A stretch of 64,000 nt of DNA from Hyaloperonospora brassicae (Eukaryota; Oomycota; Peronosporomycetes; Peronosporales; Peronosporaceae), in NCBI GenBank assembly GCA_947650285.1, contig CANTFL010000214.1, forward strand, positions 1 to 64,000. The letters run 5' to 3'. Positions 46,261-56,896 of the stretch are shown piece after piece. The notes under the pieces are model-generated. The model searched no databases. It saw only the letters and a list, made by a program, of their open reading frames with translations, and was not told the origin of the DNA. A program made the position numbers and the translations under genes. Each line of letters opens with the position of its first letter. The first letter of the stretch is position 1.

Positions 46261-48657
46261 CCCACATTCTCTACAAACCGTAATTATTAAGGCATAATGG
46301 GTCATTATCGTGATTTTCCCAAATAGGACGCTTCAATCTTTGTGATGATGGCTTTTTCTTTGTAAGGACCCTAATGTGTCATGTAATCTCGAATATGAGA
46401 GCTTTATTGAATCTTTCTTTGACTAATTCTTTCGTGCGGTTCTACTTCGCCAAATATTTCTAACAATTACTTGCTTCGAGCGCTATTTCAGATGACTTCA
46501 GCCGGCCAATGTTTTTCTACCCATTTAAACTCGGCGAGATTTTTACTTTGAATTCTATGTGATCAAGCATCTCGGATATCTTTCCGCAATATCCGCTGAA
46601 GACAGAAAGAGATTCGTGAACTTTTTCTATTAGAGAGTATACAGATCACACCTTCTCACGTTGTGTAATCGCTCGTAGTATTTCCATCGATGTCTGAAGA
46701 GATGTTCATCAATCCGCTGCTCCGCAGGCTTCATATGACCCTAGACCTATCTTTCTTAAGGGGTGTCCTGACGGTAGCACTAGGCACAAAGTCATATTTT
46801 TCAGATAGGCCGTTCCAATTGGCTTCTCCTGTCTCGTAGAATCATAATACGGTATGTATTGACGCACTTTAATTGTTGGATAATATCTTTGTGTTCACCA
46901 CTTTCTCGTCTCTATACATTCGGAGCCAAAATTTGACTCGTAGTACATTGATTAGTCGAAGTCTCTCCCTTTGCGCTTCTAGTAGTAATGGTGGGCAAAT
47001 CGTCTCAGTCGGGAATTCATCTATCGCTGCTAGCAAGTAATGCGTAGTGACAATGGTGAAAGTAATGCGGCAATTTAGGTCGGCTTCACATCGTTCATCT
47101 AAATGCTCACGCTGCGGTTGTTGCCTCGTTGGACTAGTCATTTTTTTACCTCCTCTCTCGATGGATAACACAACGGCCTTCATTCCTGCTCTCATATCGA
47201 GATATCCTTCGAGTATCCATGTCGGTCTGACTGTCCCTTCGACGACTGAATCGGGAATCATAACGACAATGTTTTGGCGGTAAATTATAGGATATTTAGT
47301 CTCGTTGCTTCTTGTATTCCACGCCAAGAAAACGATGGCTGATGATCTGTGTAAGTCGATATGAATATCAGTTAGCCGTTGTGGGTAGATATATTACATT
47401 TAGTCGTCATCGTTTCAATCAAGCGAGAAGTGTCCAACACGGTCTTCAGCATCCTCTTTACCTTTCTTGTAATATATATGCGCCGATAGGGCGAACCCAT
47501 ATATCCGGAGGAGGAAGGCGTGCACATGTTCTGAAATCTGGCGTTTTGCACAACAGTATCGAGGAATATTTGATTGATCATTTTAAGAATATAACTCTCT
47601 AGAAACTTTTTCTAATCAGTTTTCATGCTCGCTCTGTATTTTAAGACCTATGTCAGTGCTAGATACTGGCTTCCTGGGGCTGAATAAGCTATAATTGTTC
47701 GCGCCAGTCGTGCTGGTGTTTCCATGACCCTTTATTTCGTCGGTAAACACCTCAATCCACTCGAAAATTTCATAAAAATGTCATCGGAACCCCTTTCAAT
47801 TTATCTATCTTGCTAAGTGGTGCGTGTTTACTTATTTCGAAGACGTATCATAGTTTACTTCCTGAGCCATCAAAGTTTAATAGGCGATTGCATTTTTCGT
47901 CGAATTGCGCCTTCCATGTCGCCTGGCTCGGACCTCGTCGTCTTCGTAGGACACATTTGCATTATCACCGTCCATTAAAAGCCGTTATCCAATTGATGGT
48001 GATTTCCCCGTAGTAGCCATGTGGACGTCCTCAACACAAGAGATCTTTCAACTCGCGGGAATATCCCTTGTTACGTTCCATTTTGCACCGTCTTTCTCGC
48101 ATTTGCTGAAGAATGGCTCTCTTTTGCTGTCATATATGACTCAGAACGTGCTGGTATCGACTCTTTCTCTTCCATTAAAAAGTCTTTTTCGATCAGAAGA
48201 CGCGTAGTCTGGTCGAGGCTTGGACATAAATTAACTAACACTCTTGACTTAGTTTGGTGCTCCATCCCTTCATCTATTTATCGACCAACCGAGGGGGAAG
48301 ATCACCTTCACCAGATAAAAATCCAGCTCAGCCGTACACTGGTACCCCTCCGTGATCGAGAGATAGACCTGGAGTAGAGAGTGCCCCATTGACTAAATCT
48401 GTTCGGCTCATTTTGAGCATGATACTGAGATCCTACCGTTCCGCTTGGGTTGACCCTTCGATGCCATGCTGTGTAATCCACTTGCTCGTCTTCATATCTT
48501 AAGCACTTCGATGGAAATCCAATTTTACTGTGGCGTAGAGATCCTCTTTGGGGTTCTCAAGATAATTGAAGGTATACCCCCTACGTCTATCAATAATTTG
48601 TTGTCTTTATCTTGCCTTACCCAATTTCACAGAATCCTTTACCACTCGTAAATGGCT

Positions 48658-48930
48658 CTATTTCAACGGCATACCTACACATCTCGCGTGTAGCACAATC
48701 TCTTTCTCGTCTTCCTCGTCTTCCTCGTATATACCTCCACCATTGTACCTGGCTCTTCCGTCTCGTTCTTCCACCCCATCTTCATCCTCTTCTAAATCGT
48801 CGACTCCGGGTTCCTGCTTCACGTCGAATTCCAGATCGATATCTCTCGCTCTCACTTGACTTAATCCGGCGCGTGACGATATCCCAGCTGTTAATGTTCC
48901 TGCTGATCGCTTGTTCTGAATGGCAACCAT
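48658..48930 (-). pseudogene. possible gag N-terminal piece of the gypsy relic
   Basis: The 90-residue frame is acidic and has FDVKQEPGVDD, similar to DVKIKQEPGIEVS near the gag start of copies B and D. The match is short and the piece could be chance; its order relative to the protease and RT remnants supports it. Confidence 0.35.
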
Positions 48931-49240
48931 ATCGCTCGTATTTGGGTACTTGGTGCCTGCTAAACAATTTCACACTCTAAAAACTTGATTCACGGCACCA
49001 GATGTGGTATATATTTTCGTGAAAATAGCAATAACATACTTTAACGCACAAATTCGACAATAAGCCGAGGTTTGTCGGCGAGTTGGTGTTTTGCCTTGGA
49101 GTATAGAAATATCCCTTCGCAGTTTGGCCCTTCGGGTTCAGATGTGGCTTCCAAATAATCGATTTCTCGCAATTAAATACTCCAGAAGCATGTATGAGCT
49201 CAGCAGCTTCGAACATTCTCAGTTTCTGTGACTTCACACC

Positions 49241-50056
49241 AACATATGAAGGGCGACTCTTTACGCGCTTTACAGATCACCGGGTGCAGTATACACTCGA
49301 CTACGAGATTTACAATGCCCTTGTCTGGGATCCACTATCTTGTCGCTAAATAATCTCGAACGGTCCATTTATTGAATCAGGCATGTGTTTCGACAAGTCT
49401 TAACGGTTCCGTCTATTGTCTTGACCGGCTCGTCGCTCGACAAGTCATAACATGCGCTGGTAGCGAGTGTTTACTATGGGCTAACTTTATCTCTCTTGGT
49501 GATATTGGTTTTAATCTCTACAAGCTATGCCTCTCGGTGTTCGACGGCAAGAATAACATAGTTCGCGTAAGGACTTACCGTGAAGTGTACGCATCTTGAA
49601 ATCGAAAATAGTGATCTACAATATTATCTTTTATTATGTTTTAGTGAGGACTAAGTGGGTGGGTCCTACTCTCTCTTATTACCTCGATACAAATTTATGG
49701 TAAAATAATGTAAAATCCTTGCACTCTCGACTCGTCGAGTTCCGACTCCTCCATGTTTACAGGATTGGCGCATAATCACCAAGACCAATTTCTACTTATC
49801 ACATCTACAATCAAGGATTTAAATTGCTGACACCGACTGCAAATCCTGGATCTTAAAGCGTGAAGGTTTTTGTAATGACTTGCTGAAAGTATGCTGTGGA
49901 TAACACGGTGTACTCACTCGGACATCTGTTTTGCGGTGCACCGTGTGAACAGGAAGACGCCCAAACCAACAATGAACGATTGATATTAGACCAAGAGAGT
50001 CGTGAGACATCTTAAGAAGCGAAAATGTTATACTGTGTTCCTACAGTTCAAGTAAT
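49241..50056. other. no recognisable gene
   Basis: Short frames on both strands without family resemblance. Possibly decayed transposon DNA. Confidence 0.5.
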
Positions 50057-50620
50057 TTGGACGAACCGATCAAGATCGAAAGTGGGATCGATGCTGACTT
50101 CACTGCGGACAAAATGAATCGAAAATTCGTGTCTGGACCGGTGCTGGAGGCGAAAGGAGCTGTTGTGGTATTACTCTACAAGAAGCCGACTAGTGTGTCT
50201 CTTAGCAATCTGGCAGCGGGGTTCATCGCAGCATCACATGCAGGTCGTAACCTTTAGGGACTTTAAAGATCTGCTCGGCGGGCTGGTCATGGAGCTTGTA
50301 CAACCTAGCCAATGTGGATGTATGATCATGCTGCGATCGAAATGTTGAAGTTTGAGGAGAGCATTAATCACCATAAACGTGTATATCTCATTAAAGTGTA
50401 TCTGCCTCTAGGCCCAAGCGACATTCATGCAACCAAGCTTCATCAAATAGATGGAAATGATTGCTGGTCTTTCGACGAATGCGTTGCCGGCTTCGAGGAA
50501 ATTGTCTTTGCACGGGCTGTAAAAGATGAAGTACATTTAGAGTGGTGTCGAGAGAAGTGATAGTAATTATCATATTTTACAGGTTTTCAAAGGTTCAAGT
50601 GTCAACTTCAAGACCTGTTA
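50057..50620 (+). pseudogene. Ty1/copia RNase H remnant
   Basis: The plus frame from 50057 reads DADFTADKMNRKFVSGPVL and NLAAGFIAASHAGRN. A second frame from 50312 reads MWMYDHAAIEMLKFEES. These match the copia RNase H pattern (DRKSVSG, EAEFVAASHAGRE, DNQAAI). Stops lie in between. The integrase and RT expected upstream are not recognisable. Confidence 0.7.
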
Positions 50621-50860
50621 CAGGTAACGTCCGACCTCTACTGGTGACCTGTAAGTTTTGCAATTAATCATATGGGAACAAGAGATACGGATGATTTGAG
50701 GGACAGCTAAGGTGTCAAGGGTGATGAGACCGGGAAATTTATGTCGGCATGTGGGACCAGCAAATGAAGACGCGCAGACTGAACGCACGCTATCTGCAAC
50801 TTGACTTGGTCAAGTTGTAGTGAATACTAACATGTTACATTCGGTATACGAAAAGAATCA
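50590..50860 (+). repeat. copia LTR-like remnant, inverted relative to 52500-52735
   Basis: It shares with the reverse complement of 52500-52735 the words ttcaagtg, gacctgttacaggta with gtccga, and at the end cttgacttggtcaagttgtag (one mismatch over the last stretch). It directly follows the copia RNase H remnant, as a 3' LTR would. Confidence 0.5.
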
Positions 50861-51699
50861 ACAATGAATACATTTCGCTTTACTTTTGAGTTGCTTTGCA
50901 AAAGTTCAAACACAAGAAAGCCCTCGAAAATTAATGCCTTGGCTAGCAATCCTTCTTAATCGATCATGACATGCACTGGTGATAAAATTCCATTACTACA
51001 GTTTAAAACCATCATCAGAGTCTGTAAGCTTGTTTGTTGTTTGATAGCACTTTTCAGTCGGGGGATCGCAATGTGTATAATTATTATTATTCTCATTTTG
51101 CATGGATCGCCGTATCTAGCCGTGTTCAGTTCGTGTAATAAATATGACACACTACGCTCGTCCAGCCCAAAACAACGTGACACCTGGAAGCGTCTAATAT
51201 AGAGAGACGGCACCGCTTGGATTCTCAGCATAATTTAGGGATATACAGTGGAAAACACTAGAGATCGAGCTTTGTCTCCTTCAGATTGGCAACATGAGCG
51301 TACTCGTCCTACCCGATCACGTCCACACAGCCCATGAGAGTCTGCACCTTGAACCTGAATTTCAGGGTTTCGAGTAATCATGGGTAGTATCAATGGACTA
51401 ATTATTTATGCATTACCATGCTCACAGCTTTTGTCCACCCCAAGTTGATACAAACATGTAGTGTAATATGCTCCACGCGTTCTCCATCATAGTGCGACTC
51501 AATCACGTCACGTGTCGATTGTGCTGAGGGCTATGCCGAGCCAAACGTTAGGGAATAGTGATATTTGTTTTGGCGGCACGTTCCCGATGCGTCTATGATT
51601 CGATATCGACTTCATTGATAGAACGCATGAACGTCAAGTTTTCGTGTTATTAAGATTTCATGAGAGCTTAAAACTCCTTATGGTGCCGGCAACCTCGAT

Positions 51700-52383
51700 C
51701 TTGCTCATCATTTAGTTTGTTACTACATACCGTGAGTAGTCAGAACGAGTGTCAACACATACCTTGCTCCTCCCTTTATGATCTTTTCATCAGACCCATC
51801 GCATTAGTGTGCACAAGTTGTAGCATACGTGAAGTCTTAGTTAACTCTCGCGAGGGAAAAGACATCACGGTTTGCTCACCCTTTATACAGTCGCCACATA
51901 ACGTCTCGACACATTGCTTGACTACACGCATTATAATCTCGACACGATGGGTATAAATCAAGGTGTCTTTGCTTGGGTGTCGCAGCCGGGTGTGCCATAA
52001 TTATCACTCTCGGTCTGCTATAGAGTACTGCACAAACATTACTTGATAATTGCAGATAGTCTAGTAAGAATTCTTTGGCCATCTTATACCCCAATCGACT
52101 ATGCGACGTATTTCTTTAATAATGTATACTAGTTGCGGTCGGCTATGACACTTGACCGCGTTTCGCAAGTCGACCTACCAAAAGCAGACGCCTGTAAAGC
52201 CCAGAAATGTGCAAACACGTCCATTATCTTGATGCGGCACTTTCGATGCCAATTGACTTCACATTCCATTTTGTTATATATCATTACCTTCTTTCCGTCG
52301 ACGATCGTTACTATAACGCCCACGTTTAACTTCTCGTTGTGAAATAGATCATAGCGCTGTGGAGTCGCGTGGACGTAGCGCAT
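51700..52383 (-). pseudogene. Ty1/copia remnant: protease and integrase start
   Basis: The minus frame from 52383 reads ATPQRYDLFHNEKLNVG and VTIVDGKKV, matching the region after the copia protease active site. The frame 51961-51776 reads CGDCIKGEQTVMSFP and RMLQLVHTNAMGLMK, matching the pre-integrase finger and integrase start. The expected gag is missing between it and the LTR-like block. The rest, down to about 50960, is too decayed to assign. Confidence 0.7.
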
Positions 52384-52499
52384 GATGAATCATATGTAAG
52401 AGTGTAGTTGTTGCACTCGTGGAAAATAAAGCAGTAACAGTGAAATATATTGATTGTGTTGATAATTACTTTTTACAACACTACGATATCTATGTCCAG

Positions 52500-52735
52500 A
52501 AACGGAAACTACAACTTGACCATGTCAAGTCGCATATGGTCTCCGTCTCTCCTCGTCCCATGTGACATCCTGCACATGACGTCTGTATATCTTGGTTCCA
52601 TGTGTTGTCTTGTCACATGACGCCCGTCTCTCCCGTCCCATCTGTCATTCTGACACACATTCTCCCAATGAGGTGATCTCGGACTTACCTGTACTAGGTC
52701 TCGCACTTGACCTGTAGAACCTTCTTTACCTTCCA
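52500..52735 (-). repeat. copia LTR-like remnant (minus)
   Basis: Similar to 50590-50860 in inverted orientation and placed upstream of the minus-strand copia remnant, as a 5' LTR would be. Contains internal repeats of catgtgacatcc and cacatgacg type words. Confidence 0.5.
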
Positions 52736-53105
52736 GAAAGAGTACATTCTAACAGCATACTAATTACTTCCTAATAAGTGACTTTCGTACCCATATGGTA
52801 CGAGGGTGTGTACTTGCACACCTCAAGTAAAAAATACGTTTAGACAAGGAGAATTACCAAGGCAAGTGACTGCTTAGATTCAGGGGGAAGTAAAATGGTA
52901 TAAATTAGCTCAAATTTGTAGTATAATGCAGCCATAGTATAAAGAAGAAGATTTGATGAAGAAGACCTTAATATAGGGAAGTCTCCTTTCAATATCTTCT
53001 TCTTATAACTCTAGCTTTATATACTACCCCAATTTCAATGTGTAAGCTTGCTCATCACCCGTTGCGCGCGTCCAGCAGCGATCTATATTAAGAACATATT
53101 ATCGG
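52736..53105. other. AT-rich spacer with a long imperfect hairpin
   Basis: No gene. tataaagaagaagat near 52937 pairs with atatcttcttcttata near 52993 around a loop of about 40 nt. Confidence 0.4.
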
Positions 53106-53911
53106 TAACATGAAAAAATACCCCCGATAATTACGACCTATAAAAAATGCCCCACGTTCTATTTATCTCATGTTAATGCGGCAGCCATATAACCTCGCAT
53201 CCTTAATCATTTTCGTCTACCATTTTACGGCTGTGGCCATCCCCCGCCCTGTTTAAAAAGCTGCGGAGAGGGTTCTACCGCGGGCGTGCTGCGCTTGCAG
53301 CTACAAGTTGTAGCCGCAGGCGCGAGATGTAAGTACGTAAACGCGTCTTTGTATTATCGGTCGCGGCCGTGAACACAATCAGTCGGTACTAATGATGTTG
53401 ATTTAAACGTTATTTCATTTGCTATTGTTGTTTAAGTTGCTATTGTTGATGCTATTTCTGCTACTGTTGATGCTGCTACTGCTGTTGCCACTGCTGCTGC
53501 TGTTGCCACTGCTGCTGCTGTTGTTGTTGTTGTGGGTGATGCGGTTGCTGTTGGTGTTGTGGGTGATGCGGTTGACGTTGGTGTTGCTCTGTCAATGATG
53601 CTTCTGCTATTGCTACTGCTGTTGTTGTTGTAGGTGCTGCTGTTGCTATTAATATTGTTTTACTTTTGGGATTGCATTCCTTTCCTGCTTTTCAGTTTTG
53701 ATACTTAAAAAACATAGTCATATCAATAGACCCCAATGAATCTATTGTTTCTGTTCAGCTTTTATTGATGGCTTTAATGTCTACAATCTTCGTCGTATGC
53801 AGGCCTATATCAGGGAGGAAACGTGCGATGATGACTTACGCGCATTCGTCAAACAAGAACGTGGGGCATTTTCTATTTTCGTGATGAAATGGGGCATTTT
53901 TCCCAATGTTA
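53106..53911. mobile_element. non-autonomous element with terminal inverted repeats (806 bp)
   Basis: taacat at 53106 and atgtta at 53911 begin about 50-bp imperfect inverted repeats. The inner part is perfect: AATGCCCCACGTTC at 53146-53159 against GAACGTGGGGCATT at 53857-53870. Each end carries the AAAATGCCCC-type word twice, the outer copy diverged at the left end. No transposase frame is present. The superfamily could not be assigned and no target duplication longer than a possible TA is visible. Confidence 0.6.
53428..53665 (+). repeat. GCT/GTT trinucleotide-rich tract
   Basis: About 240 bp of mostly GCT, GTT, GAT and ACT triplets, such as gctgctgctgttgccact, with longer repeats gttgtgggtgatgcggtt at about 53528 and 53556. 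It sits inside the inverted-repeat element. Confidence 0.85.
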
Positions 53912-55225
53912 TAGCCTATATTGACCAAAAGTGGCACGGTGCCGAATATTACTCCTAGAGGTAATATTCCTCTAATAATGCCTCGTAAAATTAATATTGT
54001 AAATTGTTAACAATTAGAATTATATTTGCATTGGCCTAATTCGTGCCAATGACATATTACAAGTCCACCCCATTCGATAGCACCATCGTCAATCAGCCAC
54101 CCTCTGTGGCGTTCCTTGCCCACGGCAAAGATGGCATTGTTGTCGTTGAGGCCTATCTGTCCCGTGCAGTTCCCCTCCAAGTAATAGACCTAATCACACC
54201 CAGGCACTTGCCCTCTACCACACCGCTCTTCCGTAGGGCGTTTCTTTGCGATCATGTCCACGACCACGTTAAATTTTGTTGACGACCTCAACATGCGCTA
54301 GCAGGCCCTTTGGTGCAAGGTAATGCACATATTGTAATTCCAGCAAACATATTTTGAACACAGGAGGACTTCGTTGTGGCTTATGATTGCAGCTTCGTTG
54401 ATAGCTCCGCGGCTATTATCCTAATGAGTAACAATAAGCGTTGTTATAGACGCCTCCCGAAATGATTAGTTCAACGTTATCTATCACTCTGCCGGTCTCC
54501 TAACAGATCTTCCTATCCTAGCTATCCACCACTCATCACTTTCAACAAACGAACGGATAGGTATGTCAACGGTATAAAGGGAATCATTACAGTGGCTTTT
54601 CGTCACACATAAATTTTGCATAGCCGTGTTCTTAAACGAATTCTTTTTCTGATATCCGCTTGAAAGCCGAAAAACGAGGTATTTTTCATATATTGCCGTC
54701 CTTGCAATGCTCATCTTTATCGGTAAGATTGCTACGCTTTGCGATATTGATCTGCATAAGTAATATTGTCGTATATTGCAATAACCAGGGGCTTTTGTAG
54801 TTATGGAATTGTCATGGGTGGGTAATAGTGCCACCTTCGGATATATTAATTTACTCTTATGTGCTTTGTGTACCAGTAGCATCGTAATGCTGCAAAATTG
54901 AATCAAATCGTTTTACTATCTGAGTAGCGCCGAGCCAAAAAAGGTCAAAACTTGACAATGACTCCAATTGAGGGAGTCAAGCAAGCCGTGCGCTGCAGTA
55001 CAATGGATGGTCAAGCTCGGAATTGGACGTATATAGCAAATTGACGCGAAGTAATTGAAATAAGACCATGACAGACACTTTTTTAGGGGTAAATTAAATG
55101 CAGTTATTGTAAATTGCGGTAATCTTGACAGGGCTTGACCACAATTGCCACACTATTTTGCTCAATCGACACCGAGCGCGTTCGTGACGTATTTTTAGCC
55201 GGACGAACGCTGCCAAAGGTCTAAA
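53912..55225. other. AT-rich intergenic DNA
   Basis: Short frames at 54043-54282 (plus) and 54906-54484 (minus) resemble nothing I know. The last 250 bp must hold the promoter of the SAP-domain gene, but I see no clear initiator site. Confidence 0.5.
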
Positions 55226-56386
55226 ATGGCGAGTGGGAACCCCAAGAAGATGAAAGTGAGCGAGCTGCGCGCGGCTCTCGAGTCGCGCGGAATGAGCTCG
55301 AACGGACTGAAGACGGAGCTGATCCAGCGGCTGGAGCTGGCGCTGGATGAGGAAGAGTTCGGCAGCGAGGCGCAGGAGATGGAGGAGCTCAAGGTGGCGA
55401 GTCCGAAGAAGCCCAGGAAGGTCGAGCCAAAGAGGAAGGAGACGCTTGCAGTGCTCGCTGCAGCTGCTGTCACGATGGCAGATAAAGAGTCAGAGAACCT
55501 CCGATCTGCAAGATCCAAGAACGCGTCGCCTAGCAAGAACGCGTCGCCTTGCAAGAAGACGGCGACCACCAGTGTGGGGTCCTCGTCCACCGCTGCTTTG
55601 GCCGAGACAAAGGAAGAGAAAGAGGACGAAAGCACCACTGGTGCTGACGTTGTATCGGAAGAGAAAGGAGAAGAGGAAGAAAAAGAGGTCACGAACAAAG
55701 TGGAACCGGACGCACCAGTGCCAGCCATGACAGAGGAGGAGAAGCGTGCGGCTCGTGCAGCCAAGTTTGGCATTCCTTTGAGTATTGAGGACAAGAAGGT
55801 GAAGAATGCGGTGTAAAATAACGAGTGGTTGATGTGGAAGATACTGACGATAGGGGCTGTAACGACGTGGCTGCTGTCTACAGGCTCAGCGTGCAAAGCG
55901 CTTCCACCTTCCTAGTGCAGGTGCGTCCATCCTGCAAAGGCTTGCGTAAGCCCGCCTGCATCACTCATAGGTGAGCGTCATTTGTTTTGCATAGGGACCG
56001 AAGAGGAGAAGTCAAAGCTACTGAAGCGAGCGGAGCGGTTCCACTTGGAAACAGATGATACGGCACGTACTTGTTTGTGCATGACGTACTGAACGGACCG
56101 TTTACGGTGAACGGAGTCGAGAAGTAACGCGTTTGTTGATCGCTACTGTGCGTTGTTAGTTTGCAAAGAAGAAGGACGCGCGCTCGAAGCGCTTCGGTCT
56201 CAACGCGGAGGAGGATCGACGTCTTGAGCGTGCCAAGCGCTTCAACCTCGAGACGAGTGAAGTGGTACGTCCGTGTTGCAGCACCGCGGAGCCAGTTTGT
56301 GATCACGATTGACGGAACGTGTTGTTGTGTAGTTTCAGGAGAAGAGACAAAAGCGTCTGGAGCGCTTTGCGACTGCGCAGCAATGA
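55226..56386 (+). CDS. SAP-domain protein, THO1/SARNP-like, five exons
   Basis: Exon 1 (55226-55798) encodes an N-terminal SAP domain (residues about 8-42, KMKVSELRAALESRGMSS then GLKTELIQRL), then a lysine/glutamate-rich linker. Proposed further exons are 55884-55920, 55995 to about 56062, 56160-56264 and 56339-56386, with AG acceptors and mostly GT donors. Each adds a short basic repeat: RAKRFHL, KRAERFHLET, SKRFGLN with RAKRFNLET, and KRLERFA. The last ends in a stop. Such R-K/E-RF repeats after a SAP domain are typical of the RNA-export factor family Tho1/SARNP (CIP29), which binds nucleic acid in the nucleus. The exon 3 donor is uncertain: the frame fits a GC donor at 56063, while the GT at 56067 gives the wrong phase. 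Without splicing the frame stops at 55816 (196 aa). Predicted length is about 270 aa. Confidence 0.8.
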
Positions 56387-56896
56387 AGTTTGCTACGTTG
56401 CGCCTTGTTGCAAGAACGGCCATTGATAGCAAGGCTGAGTCGCACTGCTCCATCTCCTAGAGACCGATCGTTGTATGAGCCAGCAACTCGCTTGCGCTGA
56501 ATCTTTAGTCCCTCGCGTAGTCAATACAAAAGTCTCTTTGGCATAACACAATGCAACAAACGGTGATGGTACATAATCGGGGCAAGCCGCATGTCTGTTG
56601 TGATACGACGAGTCGACGTCACACAAGGCTTCGTTTGATTGATTGAAAAGAAAGCCTGTGACCCAATCGGATGCCGTAAAAAAGCAGCACGCGAAGGGAG
56701 GATTCGCCCACTTCAAGCCAAGCGTCGCAACCCGCAGAGCTGCGACCTATTGCCACGCCCGTTAGTCGGCCCCCGCTCGACTGTGCACTGCCCCTTGCCC
56801 CTCATTTGAACCGCCACAGCGTCATATCTCGAGCGCTCTGTACCGCACTGCTCGCCGCTGCGCTGTCCGTCTGTTCTTGCGTCGAGACTGCGCGCC
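56387..56896 (+). other. spacer upstream of the myosin gene
   Basis: No gene of its own. Frames on the minus strand here are shadows. The myosin promoter must lie here. Confidence 0.5.
56800..56813 (+). promoter_or_regulatory. initiator-like site of the myosin gene
   Basis: cctcatttgaaccg lies about 95 bp before the ATG at 56897. Oomycete core promoters often carry a TCATT-type initiator at that distance. A similar site precedes the motorless tail gene. Confidence 0.3.

Larger units (their letters stand above)
42566..49240 (-). mobile_element. old gypsy relic, third family
   Basis: Decayed AT-rich sequence in which minus-strand motifs occur in the right order for a gypsy element: gag-like N-terminal piece (48930-48658), protease loop (46185-46120), RT box (43895-43788) and RNase H (43456-43235). 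Between these motifs I see only short frames I cannot assign, such as 47327-46869 and 45224-44877. No LTRs were found. The stretch 42566-43234 has nothing I recognise. Confidence 0.6.

Noticed and set aside
46869..47327. Minus-strand 152-aa frame as a separate gene
   Set aside because: It lies within the old gypsy relic, where gag would be, and has no own features; too weak to name.
55195..55896. Minus-strand 233-aa serine-rich frame
   Set aside because: Shadow of SAP gene exon 1; lacks family resemblance.
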